In this document: piece after piece, positions 53,159 through 61,276 of the stretch | How the letters are laid out: each line of letters opens with the position of its first letter | Numbering within the stretch: the first letter of the stretch is position 1 | Source: Flavobacteriaceae bacterium | GTDB taxonomy: Bacteria > Bacteroidota > Bacteroidia > Flavobacteriales > Flavobacteriaceae | Length of the DNA: 64,000 nt | Reading direction: 5' to 3' | Assembly (NCBI GenBank): GCA_004762155.1 | Contig: SIHP01000012.1 | Location: 62,001 to 126,000, forward strand | Made by a program: the position numbers and the translations under genes | The notes under the pieces: model-generated | The model's database searches: none | What the model was told of the DNA's origin: nothing | Seen by the model: only the letters and a program-made list of their open reading frames with translations

Positions 53159-54316
53159 ATGAAAAAAAATATTTTTACAATTGTATTGCTTTGTTTTGTT
53201 TTCAGCAATTTGCAAAGTCAAACAACAACAGTAACTTCTCTTACTGCCAATGGTGCTGGAAATACTTATGAAGATATTAACGCAAAACTAGCTCCGAATG
53301 GAGGAGATGTTGTTGAATCTCCAGGAATTACTCCTTCTGGAACATGTACAAATCACGATGATTTTAATAATGGGGAAAGTACAGATGTAAACAGACATAT
53401 TCAAGAAGTAGTAGACCCAGTTATGGGAGATGTTTTTAAATTTACAATTCATGTAGATGAAGATATAGACAGAGATAAATGTTCTACTACAGATAGGCAA
53501 CGTAATGAGATTAAAACATACGCCTCTTCTCCTGACTATTTACTAGGTGTAATTGGTGAAACTGTTGAATATAAATGGAGCTTTAAAATACCTACAGGTT
53601 TTCAATCGTCAGGAAGTTTTACGCACATTCATCAACTAAAAAGTGTTGGTGGTATTTCTGCTGAAGAAAGCATTCCTCTAATTACTTTAACTATTTATCA
53701 AAAATCATCTGGTCATGAATTGTATATTAGACATGCAGCTAGCACATCACAATCTAATGTTGGTGGAACTGTTGAAATTAGTGACCTTGAAGATAATTGG
53801 GTTGAAGTTATAGAAACGGTAACTTATGGTCACGCTGGAGAAGGTTCTTACGCAATTACAATTACAGATATTGATACGCAAGAAACATTTTTAAACTACA
53901 GCAATAACACCCTTGGATTTTACAAAACAGATGCTGATTTTATTCGCCCTAAATGGGGGATTTATCGCAGCTTAAATGATGCTGCTGCACTTAGAGATGA
54001 AGAAATTCTTTTTGGTTCTTTTACAATTACTGAAACGACATCTGTATTATCTAATGATGATTTTTCATCAGAAAAATTAGATGCAACAATATATCCAAAT
54101 CCAAGTTCTGGTGATATTTATTTGCCTTTTTCTAATTCAGAGAGTGCTTCTTATGGTTTAAAAATCTTTGACATTACTGGTAAACTAATAAAAGAACAAA
54201 AAAAATTAGATAGTAACACTTTCGGTATTGGCGATTTAGATCCAAATATTTATTACTTAAGACTAACGAATACAAAACAGCAGGTTTTTTCTACTCAGAG
54301 AATAATAAAAGAATAA
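53159..54316 (+). CDS. Secreted polysaccharide-lyase-like jelly-roll protein with T9SS sorting domain
   Basis: 385 residues from the ATG at 53159, which starts the signal peptide MKKNIFTIVLLCFVFSNLQS. The core (about 80-290) has strands such as VEYKWSFKIPTGFQ, SFTHIHQLKS, ESIPLITLTIYQ, and NWVEVIETVTYG ending in RPKWGIYRSL. This is a concanavalin-like jelly roll seen in heparin-lyase I and PL20-type polysaccharide lyases. The HIHQ histidines and the lysine-tyrosine pair could be catalytic, but this is a guess. The last 75 residues (ATIYPNPSSGDIYLPF) are a type A T9SS sorting domain, so it is surface-attached or released. Confidence 0.72.
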   Translation: MKKNIFTIVLLCFVFSNLQSQTTTVTSLTANGAGNTYEDINAKLAPNGGDVVESPGITPSGTCTNHDDFNNGESTDVNRHIQEVVDPVMGDVFKFTIHVDEDIDRDKCSTTDRQRNEIKTYASSPDYLLGVIGETVEYKWSFKIPTGFQSSGSFTHIHQLKSVGGISAEESIPLITLTIYQKSSGHELYIRHAASTSQSNVGGTVEISDLEDNWVEVIETVTYGHAGEGSYAITITDIDTQETFLNYSNNTLGFYKTDADFIRPKWGIYRSLNDAAALRDEEILFGSFTITETTSVLSNDDFSSEKLDATIYPNPSSGDIYLPFSNSESASYGLKIFDITGKLIKEQKKLDSNTFGIGDLDPNIYYLRLTNTKQQVFSTQRIIKE

Positions 54317-54330
54317 TTTACTTTTATTTA

Positions 54331-54370
54331 AAACACAAAAACCTCGCAAAACGCGAGTTTTTTGTGTTTT
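54331..54370 (+). terminator. Intrinsic terminator
   Basis: CTCGC / GCGAG (54343-54347 and 54353-54357) with flanking complementary A and T tracts (AAACACAAAAA / TTTTTTGTGTTT). Confidence 0.8.
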
Positions 54371-54536
54371 AACAATATATTTTCATCATAATAATCTCAC
54401 TACTTCATCTTCAAAAACCACATTAAAACTGATGTAAAAAATGCAACTATAATTAGATGAATTCAACCTAAGCATCTCTAAACAAGAAACGTTAAATATA
54501 AATCCACTAACTTACACCTCTAAATTTATATTATTT

Positions 54537-55427
54537 ATGAGAACATTAATCTTATCATTATTGTTTGTAGTTACTTGTATCCTTTCTTCTTGTAAGAATA
54601 AAAACAATACAACCGAACAAACGAAACTAGGTTTAACTACTACAAAAACTCCATCTTTTGAATTATTATGGGAAACAGATACTATTTTCAAAACAACTGA
54701 GTCTTGTTTATATGATAAAAAACATGATGTGATTTATGTTTCTAACGTAAATAATGCTCCAAGAACAAAAGATAACAATGGTTTTATTTCTACACTTCAT
54801 AAAGACGGATCAATTATAAAATTAAAATGGGCTACAGGTTTAAGCGGACCAAAAGGAATGGCTTATTTTAATGAAGTTTTATATGTTACTGATATTGATG
54901 CTGTAGTAGAAATAGATCCTCATACAGGTAAAATACTTAAAAGAAATGTTTTAGAAGGTGCTTTAATGCTAAATGACATTACAGTAGATAAAATGGGAGT
55001 AGTTTATGTTTCTGCCATGGATACCAATAAAATTTACACCTTAGAAGATGGTGATTTTACATTGTGGAAAGACAATTTAAATAAACCAAACGGATTATTA
55101 GTGAAAGATAATTTGTTATTCGTTGCCTCATTAGGTGACGGAACTTTTAAAGCTTTTGATAAAATAACTAAAGAAGAAAAAAAACACATTGCTTCTAACT
55201 TAGGTAAGGCAGACGGTGTTGTAAAAACAAAATCTGGAAGTTATGTAGTTTCCGATTGGCGTGGTGAAATTTTTCATATAAAAGATAGTATTACTACATC
55301 ATTATACAATGTTGTTACTAATAAAAACTTGCAAACTGCTGATATTGGTAGTATTCCTAATGACAATGTTATTTTAGTGCCTACTTTTTTCGGAAATGGA
55401 GTTAAAGCGTATAAGTTAACCGAATAG
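54537..55427 (+). CDS. SMP-30/gluconolactonase-like beta-propeller lipoprotein
   Basis: 296 residues. Lipobox ILSSC with the cysteine near residue 19. The body shows repeated blades typical of six-bladed SMP-30/LRE propellers: CLYDKKHDVIYVSNVNN, GPKGMAYFNEVLYVTDIDAVVEID, LNDITVDKMGVVYVSAMDTNKIY, KPNGLLVKDNLLFVAS and VSDWRGEIFHI. Metal ligands of gluconolactonases (E, N, D) appear plausible but are not verified. It would act in the periplasm or at the surface. It is a single gene with a terminator. Confidence 0.74.
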   Translation: MRTLILSLLFVVTCILSSCKNKNNTTEQTKLGLTTTKTPSFELLWETDTIFKTTESCLYDKKHDVIYVSNVNNAPRTKDNNGFISTLHKDGSIIKLKWATGLSGPKGMAYFNEVLYVTDIDAVVEIDPHTGKILKRNVLEGALMLNDITVDKMGVVYVSAMDTNKIYTLEDGDFTLWKDNLNKPNGLLVKDNLLFVASLGDGTFKAFDKITKEEKKHIASNLGKADGVVKTKSGSYVVSDWRGEIFHIKDSITTSLYNVVTNKNLQTADIGSIPNDNVILVPTFFGNGVKAYKLTE

Positions 55428-55450
55428 AATTCTTTTAGTTTTATAATTTA

Positions 55451-55485
55451 AACACGCCTTTACGAATAAAACGTAAAGGCGTGTT
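55451..55485. terminator. Intrinsic terminator
   Basis: A perfect 14-base stem (AACACGCCTTTACG / CGTAAAGGCGTGTT) with a 7-base loop. The T tail is short (TTAATTTTT). Confidence 0.82.
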
Positions 55486-55570
55486 AATTTTTATGGGTTC
55501 TTCTTTCTTATTTTACAGTCTTATACTAAATAATTTGATTATCTGTTTTGTGTCATAATTGTATTTCTAA

Positions 55571-55677
55571 CGTCATTCTGAATTTATTTCAGAATCTCAT
55601 AATACTGAAAACAAACCCTTTGGAATGAGAACCTGAAATACTGAACTAAATTCAGCACAGACAAGTTCAGGTTGACG
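55571..55677. repeat. MITE/REP-like intergenic element
   Basis: The 107-base stretch begins with CGTCATTCTGAA and ends with TTCAGGTTGACG, inverted ends matching in 10 of 12 positions. A perfect inner repeat ATTCTGAA / TTCAGAAT lies at the left end. It occupies most of the 300-base gap at 55428-55727, which otherwise holds a terminator. Confidence 0.55.
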
Positions 55678-55727
55678 CCATACTTTATGATTAATTACAG
55701 ATATTCAATTAAATAATTAAACTAATT

Positions 55728-56147
55728 TTACTTTTCTACAGCACGCCAAGTATAACTTTTGTGTATAATTTTCCACGAGCCTTCATACTTTACCAATAAA
55801 AAATAATCTGTAAAAACTCTTTTATTCGGAATTAAAACTTCTGCTTTTGCAGTAGCTACATTATTTTCAAAATCTATAGCTATTATTTTACCTATTCTGT
55901 TTGATTTTTTCCCTGGTTTTATTCTTCCTACATAATCTTTTCCTTCCCAAGTTTTTAAACTATTGTCTTTATTTACAGCATATAAATTAAAATCAGGATG
56001 AAATGCTTTCTTTAATTTTTCTGACTCTCCATTTGCTGTTCCTTCAAAATAGGCTGTAATGGTTTCACTGATCAATTCTTTTTCTGTTTGCGCTTGAGTA
56101 TTTAAAACTATAAAGCCAAACAACATTAAAAAATATACTTTTTTCAT
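55728..56147 (-). CDS. NTF2-like (lumazine-binding/SnoaL-type) secreted protein
   Basis: 139 residues with a signal peptide (MLFGFIVLNTQAQ). The remainder matches the cone-shaped NTF2-like fold: LISETITAYFEGTANGESEKLKKAFHPDFNL, WEGKDYVGRI, ATAKAEVLIP and YFLLVKYEGSWKIIHKSYTW. Such domains bind or process small ligands; the specific role is unknown. It lies 16 bases after the DJ-1-type gene on the same strand and is probably co-transcribed. Confidence 0.8.
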   Translation of the reverse strand: MKKVYFLMLFGFIVLNTQAQTEKELISETITAYFEGTANGESEKLKKAFHPDFNLYAVNKDNSLKTWEGKDYVGRIKPGKKSNRIGKIIAIDFENNVATAKAEVLIPNKRVFTDYFLLVKYEGSWKIIHKSYTWRAVEK

Positions 56148-56163
56148 TCTTACTCTTTTTAGA

Positions 56164-56915
56164 TTACTTATTATGTTCTATTAATTCAATTACTTTTTTT
56201 GCTACACTTACTGATGCTGAAGGATCTTGACCTGTTATTAACCTTCCGTCTGCGATATAAAAATCATCCCAACCTTTATCAGAATAATTAAAATCCCCTC
56301 CATTTTTCAGGATTTCTCCTTCTATAGAAAATGGAAATGATTGATAATATTTAGCTTTTTTCTTTTCAAAAATATCTGGAAAACCTGTAAGTTTTTTTCC
56401 TGTATATATAAAAGTACCTTCTTTCGTTTTTAAGTTTACCAAACCAGCAGTTCCATGGCAAACTGCAGATACAAATCCGTTTGCATTGTAAATCTCCATA
56501 ACCAAATCCTGAATATCTTGATTTTCTGCTACGCCAAACATTGCAGCTCCTCCTCCACTATAATACACAGCTTTGTACTTTAAAAAAACTGCCTCTTTTG
56601 GAGTTATTGTATTCTTTAGTTTATTCATAAAACGAGCATTATACAAATACTTTTTTTGAATACTATCTGATGTTTTAATATATCCAATGGGAATTGCACC
56701 TCCTTTTGGACTCACAAAATCTACTGAATACCCTGCTTTTACAAAAACATCATACGCCAAAACTATTTCTCCAAAATGATTGGAAGTGTTTAAATTTGTT
56801 GTTCCGTAAGTATCTTGATTAGAAGTAATACATAAGATTGATTTTTTACTTTTTATAGCACTAGTGCATCCTATAAATAATAAGTGAAGTAAAAACAGAA
56901 AACTTTTTTTTGCAT
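56164..56915 (-). CDS. DJ-1/PfpI (ThiJ) family lipoprotein, start region out of frame (probable frameshift)
   Basis: The intact frame runs from about 56926 to 56164. It encodes SFLFLLHLLFIGCTSAIKSKK (lipobox FIGC), then SNHFGEIVLAYDVFVKAGYSV and the nucleophile elbow SAVCHGTAGL of the DJ-1/PfpI superfamily. The only fitting ATG, at 56915, is followed by eight As (56904-56911) and is one base out of frame. With nine As it would read MQKKSFLFLLHLLFIGC, a perfect lipoprotein signal. So the gene is frameshifted, phase-variable or rescued by slippage. Starting at TTG 56760 would remove the signal and the catalytic-type glutamate. The enzyme class includes deglycases, glyoxalases and chaperones. 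Confidence 0.68.
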
Positions 56916-57017
56916 ATTTTTTTTATTTTGAAGCAATATGCAACTCCATTTATTCTTGTAGGTTATATATTATAAAACAGAAGTTCGGATTTATAAAATC
57001 AAACTTTTAAAACTAAT

Positions 57018-58061
57018 TTATATTGATTTATTTTGCGCTTTGTACTTTGCAGATGTTGTTCCTGTTATGCTTTTAAATGTAGTGAAAAAGGTTGATTTTG
57101 AATTAAATCCGCTTTCATAACCTATTGCTTCAATAGTAAAATTAGCATTCGCTATTAATAAGTTTTTTGCTTCCTCTATTCGATATTCATTTATAAACAC
57201 AGAAAAAGATTTTCCTAAATTATCATTCAAAAACTGCGATAATGTATGTGGTAATACATTTGTTCTTTTAGCTATATCCGATAATTTTATATCTGGATTT
57301 TTAAATAATTTTTCAGTTTTAACTACGGTTAACGTTTCTGCTATTTTATGTACTTGTTCTTGTGTTATTTTTTTATTCTGATATTTTGCTTTCTCTTCAA
57401 AAAATAATGATTGCTTATTCTTTTTAAATATCAATAATAAGAGTAGTAAATAAAAAACAAACGAAAATGATATTGCACCAACAATATAAGAGGTAAATGA
57501 AGTGGTACTATACGCTAACCAAACGAGTGTTGTTCCTATAAAAAGACTTACTAACCAAAATTATTTTTGTGATAAACGCTTTGTTTTATTAAACAGATTT
57601 TTGAATATTGATTTCAAATAAAACCCAGACAAAAAAATATATACAAACCATTGCATATAAATTATTCTTACCAATATTGATGACCATATTTTTTTATTTG
57701 GCCAATACGGATAAAAATAACCTACAAGAGTTATAACTAGTACATACGGAACAATATGATACATCCATTTTTTATGTTCTTCTTCTTTAACTTGAGATTG
57801 TATTTACAAATACAAAAAAGGACCAATTAGTATGCAAGCAGAAAGACCTATTTGAATAAATACTCCCGACAAACTTGGATTAAAATGATAGAAAACTGAT
57901 TTTAGTATTCGTATACTTAACACGAATAATAATAAGGACAAAAAGTAATTAGAAAATTTTTTTTGTTTGGCTGTTATGGCAAAATAAATACTCAACAACA
58001 ATCCATTAAATGCACCTATAGCACTAAAAAAGAATAATAATTGACTGTTGAAACTCTTTAT
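57018..58061 (-). pseudogene. AraC-family regulator with N-terminal membrane domain, broken by two stop codons
   Basis: One minus-strand frame runs from 58061 to 57018, interrupted only by two TAA codons: at 57804-57806 (...GPFLYL*IQSQVKEEEHKKW...) and 57561-57563 (...KRLSQK*FWLVSLFIG...). The N-terminal 240 residues form about seven helices, and the last 130 a classic AraC HTH (LSDIAKRTNVLPHTLSQFLN, then RIEEAKNLL and IEAIGYESGFNSKSTFFTTFK). The expected start reads ATA AAG AGT (58059-58061), probably a lost ATG. The C-terminal piece could be made alone from a TTG, but without its sensor. It is upstream of the DJ-1 gene, which it may have regulated. Confidence 0.78.
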
Positions 58062-58100
58062 GTATAATTTAATATATTTCTCTTTTTTATTTCTGTGAAT

Positions 58101-58814
58101 TTAATCAAAATCACTGACTCTCTTAAAAATCAGTTTCTCTTTTTTATTTTTTTCAGATACTCCATACAATGTTAATTGATTACCCGAAACTTCTATTTCC
58201 CAAGTAATACCTTTATTAAATTTCTTTTTATTAAAAAGAGTAACAATTGGTCTGTGTCCGTTTATAAACCAATATCCAGTTAATTTTTTTCCTTGACTTT
58301 TCTCTTTAGGCTCCAAATACAATCTATCTGGCCTAAAAAGTATAAAATAACTACTTTCTGAATTGTATGAACTTGTTATGTCTTTTGTCTCTTTTGAAGC
58401 CTTGGTTAAATTCCAAAGACCTACTAATTTGTCTACTGTTGCCATTGGTAGTTTTGTAATTGCTTTTAAATTAACAATTACTTCCATTCCGTCTTCAGTT
58501 CTCTTTAATGTTATTCTATTTTCTAAAAAAAACACTTTAAAAGCTCCAAAAGGATCTTTTACTCCATTTTTATTAACTGCACTATATTCTTTTTTCTTTT
58601 CATCAAAAGTCCATGTTCCAATTGAATTTTGAGTCCAACCATTACCAGACTCGAAGGTATTATCTTTATTAATTCGCATCCATTTTGCAACAGGAGTCAT
58701 TTTTTTATTGCCAACAGAAACCTCAACAACTTCCCACAAACCTACCATAGATTGTGAATATGTGTAATTTATTATAATAAATACGGTTACTATAAATATG
58801 TTTAGCTTTTTCAT
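58101..58814 (-). CDS. Secreted protein with two lipocalin-like repeats
   Basis: 237 residues with a signal peptide (FIVTVFIIINYTYSQ). Two similar domains follow: VGLWEVVEVSVGNKKMTPVAKW...NSIGTWTF (about 24-70) and VGLWNLTKASKETKDITSSY...LTGYWFINGH (about 131-186). The G-x-W start of each and the short strands after it match lipocalin-like domains. The ligand is unknown. It lies just upstream of the broken AraC gene on the same strand. Confidence 0.65.
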   Translation of the reverse strand: MKKLNIFIVTVFIIINYTYSQSMVGLWEVVEVSVGNKKMTPVAKWMRINKDNTFESGNGWTQNSIGTWTFDEKKKEYSAVNKNGVKDPFGAFKVFFLENRITLKRTEDGMEVIVNLKAITKLPMATVDKLVGLWNLTKASKETKDITSSYNSESSYFILFRPDRLYLEPKEKSQGKKLTGYWFINGHRPIVTLFNKKKFNKGITWEIEVSGNQLTLYGVSEKNKKEKLIFKRVSDFD

Positions 58815-58831
58815 ATCTGTCTGTTTAAAAA

Positions 58832-59542
58832 CTAATTATACGCAAATTCTTGTGCTTTATTTGCTAATGATAAATTTGATAACGTTAAAAGACCTCCAAC
58901 ACAGAGTATTGCTCCACCAACAAAAGGAAATCCGGCTCCAACTAAATCAAGCATATTAGAAGAAAATAAAAAAGGTAAGCAAAATATCATTCCAAAAACT
59001 CCAGCCATTATAGCTGTATATGCTGCTGCTTTAATTAAGCTTATCATTTCTATTGTTTTTCTTTGATTTAGTATTGGTTTCTGCAATTGCAATCTTAATT
59101 CATCTAAATCTTTATTAGCGTATTTTTCAATTGTCCAAGCAGAAACAGGAATCGATTTTTTCCCTTTTTTAAAATCTGCATAAAAAACCGACCATAAATC
59201 AGGAAGCAAGATTGCGCCAAAAATTAAAATCATAAATGACGGAATAGAATAATTACCATTACCAATCATAAATGCCTGCATTCTTATTTCTCCTTCTGGA
59301 GTCATTTTATAATCTAATAAAACATGCTTTAAATCATGACTTTCAAATCCAGGTACTAATGTTAAATTATAATTATCTAAACAATTTGCTATTTCTTTAC
59401 CTAGAGTTCCTTTTTTAAGTTTTCTTAATTTAGAAACCTGTTTATTATATACTTCCATATCACTAAAATACTCAATTGTAGTGATGGAAAAATCAAAGGA
59501 TTTTTTTATTATTTTTCTAGCTGTTTTTCGTAGTAAATTCAT
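58832..59542 (-). CDS. COQ4-like protein with C-terminal membrane helices
   Basis: 236 residues. The central GFESHDLKHVLLDYKMTPEGEIRMQAF (residues about 65-91) matches the COQ4 motif, with the HDxxH pair (H69, D70, H73) and a downstream glutamate that could bind a metal. Following helices include SFMILIFGAILLPDLW and, unlike classical COQ4, two clear C-terminal membrane helices (about 165-225). COQ4 supports ubiquinone synthesis, but Bacteroidetes mainly use menaquinone, so this relative probably does something else. Starts 18 bases upstream of the lipocalin-like gene. Confidence 0.65.
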   Translation of the reverse strand: MNLLRKTARKIIKKSFDFSITTIEYFSDMEVYNKQVSKLRKLKKGTLGKEIANCLDNYNLTLVPGFESHDLKHVLLDYKMTPEGEIRMQAFMIGNGNYSIPSFMILIFGAILLPDLWSVFYADFKKGKKSIPVSAWTIEKYANKDLDELRLQLQKPILNQRKTIEMISLIKAAAYTAIMAGVFGMIFCLPFLFSSNMLDLVGAGFPFVGGAILCVGGLLTLSNLSLANKAQEFAYN

Positions 59543-59632
59543 CTTTTTCTTTTTTAAAAATTAAATTAATTATATACCATACGTAATTATAACGCTATAT
59601 TTTTAATCAAATTTTATTTTAAACTCTTTTAA

Positions 59633-60271
59633 TTAGCAGTTCTTTTTCATTTCATCATTTATTATTTCGCTAATTTCTTTAGCTCTATCAACAATCATAA
59701 AATGTTCTCCTTTTATGATTAATTTCATATTTGAATTTCCTTTAGGAGGAATCATTTTATCATATGTTCCGTTAATTTTTAAAACATTTGGCAGTTGAAT
59801 CGTGTTCTTCCAATTGAGCAATTCATGAACAGCCCATTTTACAAAACTTACATCAGTATCATCTAGTATTTGATTTAACAATTTGCTGTTTTTTGCCCCA
59901 AATAGATACTTTGCTATAAACCTTGGAGGATTAAATAAAAACACAGGAATGAATTTTATCAATTTTGTTTTTCCTAATAACAGGTAAACAGCTCTTAACT
60001 CATCTTTTGTATGTGCTGAAGAAATTAAAATAGTTTGTTTAGGTTTCAAAAACTTAGCGATTTCAGTTGCTATTAATCCACCAAAACTTACTCCTAGTAA
60101 GCAAAAATCTTCATTAGTATCAATAACACTACTTAACCTTTTTGAATATGCTTCAATAGTCTCATTTTTAGTTGGTGTGATCCAATCAATAGGAATGAAT
60201 TCAAAATCTAAATTCAAGAAATCAAAAACTCTTTTATCAGCACCAAGACCACTTATTCCGTATACTTTCAA
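59633..60271 (-). CDS. Alpha/beta-hydrolase fold protein
   Basis: 212 residues. The nucleophile elbow is LGVSFGGLIA with the serine at about 62. A candidate acid lies in INGTYDKMIPP (about 172) and the histidine in KGEHFMIVDRA (about 194). MKVYGISGLGADKRVFDFL at the start is typical of small esterases/lipases. The start codon is TTG, as no ATG precedes the domain. The substrate is unknown. Confidence 0.78.
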   Translation of the reverse strand: MKVYGISGLGADKRVFDFLNLDFEFIPIDWITPTKNETIEAYSKRLSSVIDTNEDFCLLGVSFGGLIATEIAKFLKPKQTILISSAHTKDELRAVYLLLGKTKLIKFIPVFLFNPPRFIAKYLFGAKNSKLLNQILDDTDVSFVKWAVHELLNWKNTIQLPNVLKINGTYDKMIPPKGNSNMKLIIKGEHFMIVDRAKEISEIINDEMKKNC

Positions 60272-60338
60272 ATTCGTTTTATCTTTATTTTTTACTTTTT
60301 ATTTAATTTTATTGATCTTAATCCACTCAATAAACGAC

Positions 60339-60779
60339 CTATTGTATTACTTTAAAATCGATATTAGATTTTTTATAAGTGATCCTAACCTTTTCATATT
60401 CTTTTTTATTGATGAAATCAATATCTTCATCAGTAACATCAAAACTCATGCTTACCATCCATCTATTGGAAACATTTGAATAATCTGAAACTATTTCTTT
60501 GGTGTCTGAATCCATAAATAGTTCTAAATCACCTCCTAAAAAAGATAATTCTACACCTTTAAATGTTCTAATTTCAGTAGTACTGAGCATCGTTAGGTCC
60601 AAAAATTGATATCCTGCCAATTCTCCAAACGTAATCCATACACCATACATCGCGTTTCCAGCAATTTGTTTTCCTTTTACCTCATTCATTCTACCTTCCG
60701 TAAAAGTATCAACATGAGTTCTTTGCATGGCTTCCATATTACCAAATAAAGCTAATATTTTATCTATTTTTTTAAACAT
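60339..60779 (-). CDS. Hypothetical protein
   Basis: 146 residues, no signal peptide or membrane helix. It is a mixed alpha/beta protein with a duplicated-strand look (TFGELAGYQFLDLTMLS, ELSFLGGDLELFMDSD). I recognise no family. It starts two bases after the stop of the YcxB-like gene upstream, so the pair is co-translated. Confidence 0.6.
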   Translation of the reverse strand: MFKKIDKILALFGNMEAMQRTHVDTFTEGRMNEVKGKQIAGNAMYGVWITFGELAGYQFLDLTMLSTTEIRTFKGVELSFLGGDLELFMDSDTKEIVSDYSNVSNRWMVSMSFDVTDEDIDFINKKEYEKVRITYKKSNIDFKVIQ

Positions 60780-60781
60780 TA

Positions 60782-61255
60782 TTATTTCTTTTCAATTTGG
60801 GATAACACTTCATTCTCAAACCACTCTAAATCTGTTTTTGATTTAAATGAATCACTTGGTAAGTAAATAAATTGATTCTTTGATAAATAAAGTAAATAAA
60901 TATTATTTACAATATCATACCTTATAAAATGATCTAATTTTATAGTAGAAAAAGTGTCCTCATCTAATATGCCTTTCATTTTATCTTCCGATATTTCATA
61001 ATAACGTTCGGCTAAAAACAATTTATTTTCTTTTTGGTGAGCGTGTCTCCAGAACATTATTACTATAAATAATGGATATGCTAAAAAGAAAATAATGAAA
61101 AAAATATCCGCAGTAGTTTTTTGATCTTTCATTATAAAAAAGATCCCTAAAAGGAATATCCAAACCAAAAGCCACCATCTTTTTTTTACAAACCTTTTTA
61201 TTAAAACATTAAAAAGTTCTTTTGATGATATCTTTATTTTTTTGGTCTTTATCAT
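60782..61255 (-). CDS. YcxB-like membrane protein
   Basis: 157 residues. Two adjacent helices (WWLLVWIFLLGIFFIM and IFFIIFFLAYPLFIVIMFW) are followed by a YcxB-like domain: YYEISEDKMKGILDEDTFSTIKLDHFIRY, then LLYLSKNQFIYLPSDSF. Such proteins are membrane-anchored with an unknown role. It is co-translated with the hypothetical gene downstream and lies 21 bases after ackA. Confidence 0.68.
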   Translation of the reverse strand: MIKTKKIKISSKELFNVLIKRFVKKRWWLLVWIFLLGIFFIMKDQKTTADIFFIIFFLAYPLFIVIMFWRHAHQKENKLFLAERYYEISEDKMKGILDEDTFSTIKLDHFIRYDIVNNIYLLYLSKNQFIYLPSDSFKSKTDLEWFENEVLSQIEKK

Positions 61256-61276
61256 AACCTTTGTATAAAAAACAGA

